A DNA stretch of 64,000 nucleotides, from contig CP136571.1 of NCBI GenBank assembly GCA_035192965.1, positions 1,198,501 through 1,262,500 of the forward strand. Reading direction: 5' to 3'. Positions 27,101 to 35,522 of the stretch are shown in pieces (positions within the stretch are counted from its first letter, which is position 1; every line of letters starts with the position of its first letter). The stretch comes from Fuscovulum sp. (lineage in GTDB: Bacteria > Pseudomonadota > Alphaproteobacteria > Rhodobacterales > Rhodobacteraceae). The notes beneath the pieces are model-generated. The model was not told where the DNA came from. It did not search any database and worked only from the letters and a program-made list of their open reading frames with translations. A program made the position numbers and the translations under genes.

Positions 27101-28677
27101 GGGATTGTGAGCGACCGGTCATAATCGCGCGCGGTGGCGGCCAGCGCGCCGGACAGGCGGGCGGTCTCATCGCTGGTCAGTGCGCTTAGGGTGCTGAGGT
27201 CGGCATCCGGACCCGCCGCGGCGATGGCCGCGACAAGGCGGGTGATGCGGTCGGCCAGCGCCTGCGCATCGGCCTGCGGCAGGCGAGTGGCGTCAAACCA
27301 GAGGCGGGGGAACTGATTGACGGTCAGGGTGACGGCGCTTCCGTCGAGCGGGGTGTCGCTGTCGCTCAGCGCAAACGCGGGCAGGGCGAGGCTGGCAAGG
27401 CCGGGTTCGCGCAAGGAGAGATCGGCGGCGATGCCCGTGGCGGCGCGCGCCGTGTCCATCGCGCGCGTGACCGAAGCGGCGGCCTGCGCGGCGGTGCCAG
27501 AGGCCGACAGGCGCAGCGGTGCCCAAGGCAGCACATAGCCGGGCGCAGCCGAGGGGGCGGTGGAGAAGGCGACATCGCCCATGCTGCGCCCGGTGGCGCG
27601 CAGAAGGGCGAGGGCGATGGTCGAAGCCTCTGTCGCAACGGAAAGGGGAAGCGACTGCCAGTCATGTTTCGCCGTGGCCGGGGCGCCGATGGCGATGGGA
27701 TCGGCAGACAGCAGAAGGGCGCGGGTCTGGACCTCTGCCTCGGCGACGGGGGCGAGAGCGCGGGTCAGGCGGGCGGCTTCGTCTGCGGTGAGCGGGGCGA
27801 GATGGGTGATGCCCAGCGTGCTGGGGCAAATCGCGGTGCCATCCATGGCGCGCAGACCCGCAAGGCGCACCGCGCCGTTGGCGCAGGCGACGACGAGGCC
27901 AGCCTGTGTGGCCTCTAGCACCGTGCCGGGGACGGTGTGACCGGGTTCAACCTCGGCCATGGTGACAGCGAGGATGCGGCCGGCAGCGTCGATCTTGGGC
28001 AGGGAGAGTGGATTGCGATAACCGCTGTGATCCAGCGCGCGGACCATGCGGGCCACGACATCAGCCGATTGGGTGAAATCCAGCCGCGCGGCGGCGGCGG
28101 GGCGGTCAGCGCGGCGATAGACATGGCGGGTGCCTGCGCCCTGCGGGCGGCGCGGGTGACCACCTGCGGCCAGCGCGGTGATCACCTCGGGGAAGCTGTC
28201 GACGGCGGCGTCAAAGCAGCGGGCGTTCAGGGTGAAGGCGGTGTCGTCAGCGGCGATGTCGATGTCGCGGGTGGCCAGCACCTCGCCTTCATCAATGCCG
28301 CTGGTCATCAGATGCCATGTGATCGCGTGGCGCGGCTCGCCCGCCAGAAGCGCCCAGACCGGGGCATTCAGGCCCGCATAGCCGGGCAGCGGGCCATCGT
28401 GGAAGTTCACGCCGCCTTGCGTGGCGCGGGCCAGCACGGCATCGGGAACAAGCGACAGATTGGCGATGGAGAGAACCCAGTCGACCGTCAGATCGGCGGT
28501 GCGGGCGGGCAGGCCCGCGCCGGGGGCCAGCACCGGCAAGCCACGACCCGCCGCCCATTCGGCGACCCGCGCTTCACGCGTGACGACCGCGGCGATGCGG
28601 TGGCCCCGGTCAAGCCAGAGGTTGCCACATTCGGCGGTCAGGCTTTCATTGCCGATGAGGAGTGCAGAAAGGGTCAT
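24106..28677 (-). CDS. NRPS: formyltransferase - truncated C - A(luciferase-like monooxygenase insert) - PCP
   Basis: 1523 aa from ATG 28677, with AGGACACGATCA upstream; an ATG at 28704 would overlap the PKS. Domains: formyltransferase-like (1-290; NFHDGPLPGYAG at 91-102, SGIDEG at 126-131); a condensation-like remnant (about 300-510) lacking HHxxxDG; adenylation domain part 1 (about 520-745; A3 YTSGSTGRPKG at 671-681, A4 FDISVLELF at 715-723); luciferase-like monooxygenase (about 750-1090; ERHFHAFGGPYPNP, GLAIASGWQPDDF); adenylation part 2 (1100-1391; A5 NMYGPTE at 1185-1191, A7 YRTGD at 1271-1275, A10 NRKVDRKAL with the catalytic Lys); carrier (1405-1475; GGHSLLA, Ser1438). The insert type matches the family known from natural-product NRPS/PKS (TIGR04020-like; MtaG/MelG of myxothiazol/melithiazol). 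Readable specificity residues approximate D-I-L-Q-M-G-M-I-W, near the glycine code. It starts 13 bp after the PKS stop. Confidence 0.88.
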   Translation of the reverse strand: MTLSALLIGNESLTAECGNLWLDRGHRIAAVVTREARVAEWAAGRGLPVLAPGAGLPARTADLTVDWVLSIANLSLVPDAVLARATQGGVNFHDGPLPGYAGLNAPVWALLAGEPRHAITWHLMTSGIDEGEVLATRDIDIAADDTAFTLNARCFDAAVDSFPEVITALAAGGHPRRPQGAGTRHVYRRADRPAAAARLDFTQSADVVARMVRALDHSGYRNPLSLPKIDAAGRILAVTMAEVEPGHTVPGTVLEATQAGLVVACANGAVRLAGLRAMDGTAICPSTLGITHLAPLTADEAARLTRALAPVAEAEVQTRALLLSADPIAIGAPATAKHDWQSLPLSVATEASTIALALLRATGRSMGDVAFSTAPSAAPGYVLPWAPLRLSASGTAAQAAASVTRAMDTARAATGIAADLSLREPGLASLALPAFALSDSDTPLDGSAVTLTVNQFPRLWFDATRLPQADAQALADRITRLVAAIAAAGPDADLSTLSALTSDETARLSGALAATARDYDRSLTIPAAMLRTATAKPDHTAVIAGTTRLSYADLAKRAARIANVLRSMGVARGTLVGLSLHRGADMIAGALGIQMAGAAYVPMDPAYPGDRLALYAEDSGAPVIVTESSVAPSLPEGPAKLILDTDPRLSAASDTPPADGPQAEDLAYVIYTSGSTGRPKGVMISHRNVINFFTGMDDAVGADPGTWLAVTSMSFDISVLELFWTLARGFTVVVADDAARLSPSGATVTTVSTRPIEFSLFYWGNDDGAGPKKYELLLEGAKFADTHGFSAVWTPERHFHAFGGPYPNPSVTGAAVAAVTRNIGVRAGSCVAPLHHPARIAEEWAIIDNLTNGRAGLAIASGWQPDDFVLRPENTPPANRQAMLDTITTLRRLWRGEAVDFPRKDGTPFAVTTQPRPVSKELPIWVTTAGNPETWRDAGRLGANVLTHLLGQSVAEVGEKVKIYRAALAEAGHDPAAFKVTLMLHTYLAADRETARETARGPMKDYLRSAAALIKQYAWAFPAFKKPQGMANPMEIDLGSLDAEELEGILDFAFQRYFEESGLFGTIEDAVTRVEEVKAIDVDEVACLIDYGIPSAKVLAALTPLAEVLRRANGAVEADGSLAGLIRAHRVTHLQCTPSMARMLAEDDGARTALKGIKRLMVGGEALPGKLASDLSTLIGGPVLNMYGPTETTIWSSVEATTGSDGTVNIGQPIANTALYVLDENRAPVPAGNEGELWIGGEGVAPGYFQRDDLTADRFHPDPFAGHGRMYRTGDLVRQRADGRLDFLGRADHQVKIRGHRIELGEIEAALDAAPGIRQAVVIPREDVPGNVRLVAYVTHEGPVDEARLRALLGETLPEIMVPAHIVALDAFPLTPNRKVDRKALPAPQARRIEVPTTAAVAAPTDSVEAAIAEVWAKVLGIPSVGRSDNFFNLGGHSLLAVQAHRELKTRLNSTRLAITDIFRFPVLSALAAHLGQGQAAAPAQQAVQPIAASPFPAGDDANRNDAMARRRAMREAREKAQT

Positions 28678-28690
28678 TGATCGTGTCCTG

Positions 28691-31600
28691 TCATTCGGCA
28701 GCAAGTTTGCGGGCTTCTGGTGCTACGGGATGGCTGGCTTCGGCCTCGGCCAGCGCGGCGCGCAGCCGGGCGGCAAGCACCCGGACGTTGGGTTCAAGCA
28801 CCATGGAATCGTGGTCACCCGGCACTTCGACCACCTCGATCTGGGGTGCGTAGGGGGTCCATTCATTATCGGCGAAGACGTATTCGCGGCCACTGTTCAC
28901 CCAGTTGCCGCCCGTCACCTTCCAGCGCCGGTCCAGCGGCGGACGGTAGAGGATGACGCGGCCCCCGGTCCAACCCTCGAGCGTGTAGACGCCGATGGCA
29001 TGGCGGAAGGCGGCCTCGATCGAGGCGTTGTGGAAGGACGGAACCGTCGTGTCAGGTTCGCCCGCGGCGATGGCCTTGCGCGAACGTTCCCATTCGATGC
29101 GGCGGCGCGCCCAATCGGCAAGGAAGCGGACGCCGCCCTTGCGCAGTTCGGCGCCCTTGATCATCGCGCGATCAGCGCGGCTGAGCGGTTTGGGCACCGG
29201 CATCGGCGTATCGAGAAGGACAATGATCGCCACCTCTTCGCCCGCTGCGCGCAACTGGCGGCCCATTTCCCAGGCGGTCAGACCGCCACCCGAGAAGCCG
29301 CCCAGCAGATACGGGCCGTGCGGTTGGATCTGGCGCAGTTCTTCGATGCAACTGGTGGCGGCCTCTTCCAGCGTGTCATGCGGGGCGGCGTCGCCGAACA
29401 GGCCGCGCGCCTGCAACCCGTAGAAGGGCCGGTCGCTGCCCACGAGATGGGCCAGATGGCGCAGGTTCAGCACGTTGCCGAACATCCCTGCCACAAGGAA
29501 GAAGGGCGTGCGCGGGCCGCCATCGCGGGCATGCATGGGCACCAGATGGGTGAATTTCGGCCCCGCCGGGTTGGCCTTGGCGGCGGGATCGGCGGCCTTT
29601 TCATCCTCGGGGCCCAACTGTTCCGCGATCAGGGCGGCGCAACGGGCGATCGTCGGTGCCTCGAACAGGACCGAGATCGGGAAATCGAGCTTCCACTGGC
29701 GGCGGATCATCGCGAAGAGGCGCACGGCAATTAGGGAATGGCCGCCGAGGGCGAAGAAGTCATCCTCGACCCCGACTTCGGCCACGCCCAGAAGCTCGGA
29801 CCAGAAGCCCACGAGCGTGCGTTCCACCTCGGTTCTGGGGGCGACATAGGCGCTTTCCAGATCGGGGCGGGCGAAGCCCGGGCCTTCGGCATCTGCGGGG
29901 CGTTCGCTGGCCTCGGCCTGACGCACCAAAGCGTGCAGATCAAGCGAGGAGACCAGCACCTGTGCCTGATCCGCGGCAAGGGCGCGCATGAAGGCTTCGG
30001 CCCCTTCGGCCGGACGGATGCCGTCTTCCAGCGCCTGCATCATCCGCGCCTCGGCTGGCGAGGCAGAGCGGGCGGCGGATTCGTCGGCGATGACCTCGGC
30101 CGGGGTGGCCGGGGCGGGGCGTGCAAGGACCAGTGCCGCGCTGACCGAACGGAAGGCGATGCCGGAGACCTCGACCAGGATACGCCCTGACGGATCGGTC
30201 AAGGTCACGTCAAAGCTGGCGTTTTCCGGGCTGGGTGTGCCCTTGATGCGGACCCATGACCGGATTTCAGACGGCAGTGGCGCGAAGACGCGGACCGTGC
30301 CCGAGGTGACGGGAACCCAGATTTCGCCTTCTGGCGCTTCGGGCAGCAGGGCGAGGCCCCAGCCGGTGCCGATGTCATAGAGCGCGGGATGGAGCGCCGA
30401 GGTTTCGGCGTCCTTCACGGCATGGGCGGGAAGGGAGAGGGTCGCCAGACCCTCGGCTTCGCCAAGGGCCGTATGGCGCAGCACCTGCCAGCGCGGGCCA
30501 AAGGCCACGCGGTCTTCTTGTGCGCTGGGCAGGGCAACGCCGTCGCGCGCGCTTTGCCGGTTTGCACAGCGGGCGGCGATCGGGGCAAGGTCAAGCGTGC
30601 CGGGGCTGTCGGGCAGAGTTGCAACCTCGGCCTCTACGGCCAGCGCCCAGCCTGCGGTTTCGCGGATACGCGCCTCGATTCGGTGAGAGCCATCGCGCTG
30701 ACGGGTCAGTGTGACGCGCAGATCGCGGGGCGCATCAGATTCAAGCCGGATCGGCCGCAGGACGGTGAGACCGGTAAGTGTAAAGGCGGGCGCTGCACCA
30801 AGGGCAGAAAGCGCCTCGGCGGTGATTTCGGGCCATGCGGCGCCGGGCAGGATGGCGGTGCCATCCTTCAGGCGGTGGTCATCCATCACCCATTGCGCGG
30901 TGGAGAGCGTGGTCGAGAAGCGCGCGCCGGTATCCGTGCGGGCCATGCGTTCCAGGATCGGCAGGCCGGGAAGCGGCGCGTCGGCGGCGGCATCGCCCTG
31001 ACGGCGGGCGGCGGCGTCGGCGGCCATGCCGATACCGGACCAGATGCCCCAGTCGATGGCGGTGACCTTGGTCTTGCCCCCCGCGCGGTGCCGCGCGAAG
31101 GCGTTGAGGTATTCGTTGGCCGCCACGTAATCGGATTGCCCCGCAGGGGCGATCACGGTGGAGGTGGACGAGAACAGCACCAGATGCGCAAGGCTGCCAT
31201 CGGGAAGCAGGCTGTCGAGCAGTTTGGTGCCGTGGACCTTGGGCGACAGGACGGATTCTGCAGCGCCGGGATCCTTGCCCAGAAGGGGCGCGTCATCGAC
31301 CATGCCCGCGGCGTGGACCAGGCCATGGATCGGGCCAAGCTCGACCCGGACACGATCCAGCGCTGTGCGCATGTCTTCGGGGTTGCAGACATCGGCGGCC
31401 AGCGCAAGCACCGGGCCAAGCTGTTCTAGCCGTTTCAGGACGCCCGCACGGGCGCTGCCTGCGGCGGGCAGGCTGCGGCCGATCAGGGCGACCTTGGCCC
31501 CGTTTTCGCGCATCAGCCGTTCGGCCACGGTCACACCGATGCCGCCAAGGCCGCCCGTGATGACCCAGACCGAACCTTGCGGAATATCGACCGCTTCGGG

Positions 31601-34600
31601 CAGGGGCGCGGGGGCGAGACGGGTTTCAAAGCGGCGGCTGCCGCGCAGGGCGGCGACGGTGTTCGCCGGAGAGGCGAGCATCTCTTCGAGCACGAGGTTG
31701 ACGGTTTCCGCCGGGATCGCATGGCGCGCTTCGGGCAGGGCCACATCTAGCAACGCAGCGGTCAGACCCGGCAATTCGCGCGGCATCACGCGGACGGGGC
31801 CGGAGACGGCGGATTTTTCGGGGTAGGGCAGCGCCTCCTTGCGGACCTGCGCGGCACCTGACGTGATGACGGTCAGATGCGGCAGGGGCTTCAGACCCGC
31901 TTCGCCCATGGCCTGGCCAAGGAAGAACAGGCTCCAGAACCCCTGTTCCAGATTGCGGTGGAAGAAGCTGGAGCCGGGGCGGAAGGTTTCCGCATCCGTC
32001 ACCAGCCAGAAATGGGCGATGCGGGCGGGGGTCAGATCACGCAGGGCGAGATCGGCGATCAGGGCCTCATACCCTTCGCGTCCGTGTTCGGGGGCGAGGG
32101 TGTAGGTTTCATCCCCGGTGCGGGCAAAGGCATCGCCGGCATGAACGGTGATGACGCGATGGCCGCCAGCGCGCAGGCGCTGCACGGCGGCGCGGGCAAG
32201 CCCGGCCTCATCGGCAAAAACCAACCATGTCAGGGGGGCGCCCAGTTCGCTTTCCACATCGACAAGGCAGTCGGACGGGGCCGCGCGCCAGGCGAGGCGA
32301 TAGCCGAAATCCACCAGATTGCGATGGCGAGTGGGCAGGATGTCAGCCTCTTGCACTGCGGCGGGAAGGCTGGGTTCGACGAAGTAGCGCGAGCGTTGGA
32401 AAGGATAGGTCGGCAGCGGCACGCGGCGGCGTTTGGCATCGCCCCACAGTTGCGACCAGTCGGTCGCCGCGCCGCAGGCCCAAAGGCGGCCCAGCGTGGC
32501 GATGAAATGGCGGTCATCGGACACGGTATCATCGGGGTGGCGCAGGCTGGCGGGGACGGGCTGGCCGCCCATCGCGCCATTGGCCTGTGCCAGCGTGGCA
32601 AGCGCGCGGCCGGGGCCGACCTCAAGATACACGCGGTCGGCCTTTTCGCGCAGTTTCGCGATGCCATCGGCAAAACGGACGGTGCCGCGAAGGTGAGCGA
32701 CCCAGTAATCCGGGCTGGTTGCCTGTTCCGCCGTGAGCGGCTGGCCGGTGCGGTTGGAGATGATCGGGATCTGTGGGGGTGACAGGGTCATGCCTGCCAG
32801 ATGCGCCCGGAAATCGGCGAGGATCGGTTCCAGCATCCGGCTATGGGCCGCGATGTTGATGGCGATGCGGGTGGTCTCTACCCCGTCGGCGCGCAGGCGT
32901 TCGGCCAGCGATTGCAGACCGGCATCCGAGCCGGACACGACCGTCAGTTCGGGCGCATTGACCGAGGCGATGTCGAGATCACCAAGATAGGGGGCGAGCG
33001 CGGATTCCGACAGCGGCACCGACAGCATCCCGCCAGCGGGGACAGTGTCGAACAGTTTGCCGCGCAGGTGGACAAGGCCGATCACACCTTCCAGCGTCAT
33101 GACCCCCGCGATGCAGGCGGCGGCATTCTCGCCCATGGAATGGCCGATCAGGGCGGCGGGGCGCACGCCCCAGCTTTCCCACAGCCGCGCCAGTGCGATT
33201 TCAACGATCAGGATCAGCGGCAATTGCAGCGAAGGGCGGCGCAGGGTTTCGCCGGCCTGTGCCTCGGCCCCCGGTTCGGGCAGCCACAGAGCGCGGATAT
33301 CCTCGGTCGTCAGCTTGCCCAGAATGGCAAGGCCACGGTCCATCCATTCGGCAAAAACCGGTTCGGTTTCATAGAGGTCGCGCGCCATATTGGGGTATTG
33401 CGCGCCGCCGCCGGGGAACATGAAGACCACATCGGGCGTATCGCCCACGCGGCGCTGGGTAAAGACGCGGCGGGGATCGGCGGCCTCGAGCATCCGGGCC
33501 GCTTCTTCGTGGCTGGCTGCTACCAGCACGCGGCGGTGTTCAAAGGCGCGGCGGCCTTCCTTGAGCGTATGGGCCACATCGGCAAGCGGCTGTTCGGGAT
33601 GCGCGCGCAGATGGGCGGCAAGACGCTGTGACGCCTCGTTCAGCGCGGTCTGGCTGCGGGCGGACAGGGTAATGAGCTGGAAGGGCCAGTCGCTGCCTTC
33701 AGAGACGGCCAGTTCGGGTGCTTCCTCCAGCACGACATGGGCATTCGTGCCGCCCACGCCCAGCGAGTTGATGCCCGCCCGGCGCGGCCCCTTGCGGCGG
33801 GGCCAGTCGGTCAGACGGTCGTTCACGCGGAAGGGGCTGTTGTCGAAATCAATCGCCGGATTGGGGGATTCGAAGTTCAGGCTGGGCGGCATCTGGCGAT
33901 GGTGCAGCGAAAGCGCGGCCTTGATCAGGCTGGCCACGCCTGCGGCGGTGTCGAGATGGCCGATATTGGTTTTCACGCTGCCGATGCGGGCAAAGCCCGT
34001 GTCGGATGTGGTGCGGCGGAAGGCTTCGGTCAGGGCGGCAACTTCGATCGGGTCGCCCAGATAGGTGCCGGTGCCGTGGCATTCGATATAGTCAACGCTG
34101 TCGGCGGGAACGCCCGCAACCTGCATCGCTTCGGCAATGCAGGCGGCCTGGCCTTCGACAGAAGGCGCAAGGTAGCCTGCCTTGGCCGCGCCGTCGTTGT
34201 TCACCGCGCTGCCCCGGATCACGGCCCAGATATGATCGCCGTCTGCAATGGCATCCGACAGGCGGCGCAGCACGACGGTGCCAGCGCCCGAACCAAAGAC
34301 CGTGCCCTGCCCGCGATGATCGAAGGCATGGCAGACGCCATCGGGCGAAAGCACCTCGCCCTCTTTGTAGATATAGCCCCGGTTCTGCGGCAGTTCGATG
34401 GTCACGCCGCCCGCAAGCGCCATGTCGCATTCGCCGTTGAGCAACGCCTGCACCGCATAGTGGACCGCAACGAGCGAGGTGGAACAGGCGGTCTGGACCG
34501 AAAGCGACGGCCCCTTCAGATCGAAGATATGGCTGACGCGGGTGGACAGGAAATCCTTGTCGTTCCCGGTATGGCGCAGCAGGAACATGCCGGTGCTGTC

Positions 34601-35020
34601 GACCAGCGCGCGGTTGCTGCAGAGGTTGAAATAGAAATAGCTGCCCATGCCGCAGCCAGCGAAGACGCCGATGCGCCCCTTGAAGGATTCGGGCGGGTGA
34701 CCTGCGGTTTCGAGCGCTTCCCACGCCACTTCGAGGAAGTGCCGATGCTGCGGATCAAGGATCGCGGCCTCTTTCGGTGAAAAGCCGAAGAATTCGGCAT
34801 CGAACCGGTCGAACCCGTCCAGCGGGGCCGCAAAGGGAACATAAGCGGGATTCTTGAGCATCGCTGGGCTTTCGCCCGCAGCGATCAGTTCCTCTTCCGT
34901 GAGTCGGCGGACAGCGGAACGGCCTTCGCGCAGATTGGTCCAGTAGCTGCCGACATCCGGCGCCCCCGGCAAATGCGCGGCCATCCCCACGATGGCGATG
35001 TGGGTGTCATCCGTATCCAT
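28691..35020 (-). CDS. Type I polyketide synthase, KS-AT-KR-DH-ACP-TE
   Basis: 2109 aa from ATG 35020 (AGAAGG upstream); the frame extends 29 codons further without homology. KS 5-435 has TACSTS (Cys179), ECHGTGT (His315) and NIGHLD (His355). AT 530-880 has GHSMGE (Ser628) and AAHSRM (His726), probably malonyl-type but not certain. The KR structural half (about 900-1140) leads to KR with GGLGGIG (1156-1162), Tyr1298 in SDYVAANEYL and a VDD motif like B-type LDD. A double-hotdog DH-like region (1370-1625) has H1382 with one extra residue before the Gly, and D1549. ACP has GGHSLIAV (Ser1762). TE 1838-2095 has GFSGGG (Ser1910), Asp1937 and PGDHD (His2070). All KS, AT, KR and TE catalytic residues are present. 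KR before DH is an uncommon order. First gene of the operon. Confidence 0.93.
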   Translation of the reverse strand: MDTDDTHIAIVGMAAHLPGAPDVGSYWTNLREGRSAVRRLTEEELIAAGESPAMLKNPAYVPFAAPLDGFDRFDAEFFGFSPKEAAILDPQHRHFLEVAWEALETAGHPPESFKGRIGVFAGCGMGSYFYFNLCSNRALVDSTGMFLLRHTGNDKDFLSTRVSHIFDLKGPSLSVQTACSTSLVAVHYAVQALLNGECDMALAGGVTIELPQNRGYIYKEGEVLSPDGVCHAFDHRGQGTVFGSGAGTVVLRRLSDAIADGDHIWAVIRGSAVNNDGAAKAGYLAPSVEGQAACIAEAMQVAGVPADSVDYIECHGTGTYLGDPIEVAALTEAFRRTTSDTGFARIGSVKTNIGHLDTAAGVASLIKAALSLHHRQMPPSLNFESPNPAIDFDNSPFRVNDRLTDWPRRKGPRRAGINSLGVGGTNAHVVLEEAPELAVSEGSDWPFQLITLSARSQTALNEASQRLAAHLRAHPEQPLADVAHTLKEGRRAFEHRRVLVAASHEEAARMLEAADPRRVFTQRRVGDTPDVVFMFPGGGAQYPNMARDLYETEPVFAEWMDRGLAILGKLTTEDIRALWLPEPGAEAQAGETLRRPSLQLPLILIVEIALARLWESWGVRPAALIGHSMGENAAACIAGVMTLEGVIGLVHLRGKLFDTVPAGGMLSVPLSESALAPYLGDLDIASVNAPELTVVSGSDAGLQSLAERLRADGVETTRIAINIAAHSRMLEPILADFRAHLAGMTLSPPQIPIISNRTGQPLTAEQATSPDYWVAHLRGTVRFADGIAKLREKADRVYLEVGPGRALATLAQANGAMGGQPVPASLRHPDDTVSDDRHFIATLGRLWACGAATDWSQLWGDAKRRRVPLPTYPFQRSRYFVEPSLPAAVQEADILPTRHRNLVDFGYRLAWRAAPSDCLVDVESELGAPLTWLVFADEAGLARAAVQRLRAGGHRVITVHAGDAFARTGDETYTLAPEHGREGYEALIADLALRDLTPARIAHFWLVTDAETFRPGSSFFHRNLEQGFWSLFFLGQAMGEAGLKPLPHLTVITSGAAQVRKEALPYPEKSAVSGPVRVMPRELPGLTAALLDVALPEARHAIPAETVNLVLEEMLASPANTVAALRGSRRFETRLAPAPLPEAVDIPQGSVWVITGGLGGIGVTVAERLMRENGAKVALIGRSLPAAGSARAGVLKRLEQLGPVLALAADVCNPEDMRTALDRVRVELGPIHGLVHAAGMVDDAPLLGKDPGAAESVLSPKVHGTKLLDSLLPDGSLAHLVLFSSTSTVIAPAGQSDYVAANEYLNAFARHRAGGKTKVTAIDWGIWSGIGMAADAAARRQGDAAADAPLPGLPILERMARTDTGARFSTTLSTAQWVMDDHRLKDGTAILPGAAWPEITAEALSALGAAPAFTLTGLTVLRPIRLESDAPRDLRVTLTRQRDGSHRIEARIRETAGWALAVEAEVATLPDSPGTLDLAPIAARCANRQSARDGVALPSAQEDRVAFGPRWQVLRHTALGEAEGLATLSLPAHAVKDAETSALHPALYDIGTGWGLALLPEAPEGEIWVPVTSGTVRVFAPLPSEIRSWVRIKGTPSPENASFDVTLTDPSGRILVEVSGIAFRSVSAALVLARPAPATPAEVIADESAARSASPAEARMMQALEDGIRPAEGAEAFMRALAADQAQVLVSSLDLHALVRQAEASERPADAEGPGFARPDLESAYVAPRTEVERTLVGFWSELLGVAEVGVEDDFFALGGHSLIAVRLFAMIRRQWKLDFPISVLFEAPTIARCAALIAEQLGPEDEKAADPAAKANPAGPKFTHLVPMHARDGGPRTPFFLVAGMFGNVLNLRHLAHLVGSDRPFYGLQARGLFGDAAPHDTLEEAATSCIEELRQIQPHGPYLLGGFSGGGLTAWEMGRQLRAAGEEVAIIVLLDTPMPVPKPLSRADRAMIKGAELRKGGVRFLADWARRRIEWERSRKAIAAGEPDTTVPSFHNASIEAAFRHAIGVYTLEGWTGGRVILYRPPLDRRWKVTGGNWVNSGREYVFADNEWTPYAPQIEVVEVPGDHDSMVLEPNVRVLAARLRAALAEAEASHPVAPEARKLAAE

Positions 35021-35522
35021 GTTAACCTTCTGATCGCTCAAAACAGTGCCTTCCGATTTCGGACGGCAGCACCTGAAACACTGGTTACTTACGGAAAACT
35101 GATACAATACAGGGCATTCGCCGCCGGAGGGAGGAAATGCCTAGCTTCTATGGCGGAATAATGACCACCTTCAGACAGGAAAAAGAGGCAAACGCCAGTG
35201 TGTATTTTGGCGACAGCCTGTTTCCAGAACCATAGTTTATTCCCTCTGTCCCCCCAGCGGCAAGCCATGCCGGGCCGATCGGGGTGGGTTGCGTCACCGA
35301 AGCGCAGGCTTCCTGTGCCGCGCGCTGCGGGCAAACCACGCAAAAGCGGGCAAATTGGTCACTTTTGAGGCTTTGCAAGCGTGTCATGCTATTAGATAAT
35401 GTTAAAAACGCTGTCGCGGTGCCCGGGGAACGGCTATTGCGTCTGTAGAGAACCGGTAGGATCCGCGTCCACGGTCGCAACACAGGCAATCTGGCTGCGC
35501 CCGCGGAAAGGAAGAGGGAAGA
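35021..35522. other. Divergent control region of the PKS operon and the Wza-like gene
   Basis: About 500 bp, AT-richer than its surroundings. It holds a plausible plus-strand promoter (35373-35400) and a short palindrome TCCGA-TT-TCGGA at 35052-35063, 32 bp upstream of the PKS start. The minus-strand promoter was not placed. An 84-aa minus frame at 35089-35343 is rich in Arg/Gly/Trp and has no recognisable features. Confidence 0.45.
35373..35400 (+). promoter_or_regulatory. Putative sigma-70-type promoter for the export gene
   Basis: TTGCAA (35373-35378) and GATAAT (35395-35400) are separated by 16 bp, matching four and five positions of the -35 and -10 consensus. It lies 123 bp upstream of the Wza-like start in an AT-rich patch. 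Sequence-only prediction. Confidence 0.4.

Noticed and set aside
33737..34780. Plus-strand frame of 347 codons within the PKS
   Set aside because: Exactly antisense to the ketosynthase domain, which is fully conserved; no family resemblance.
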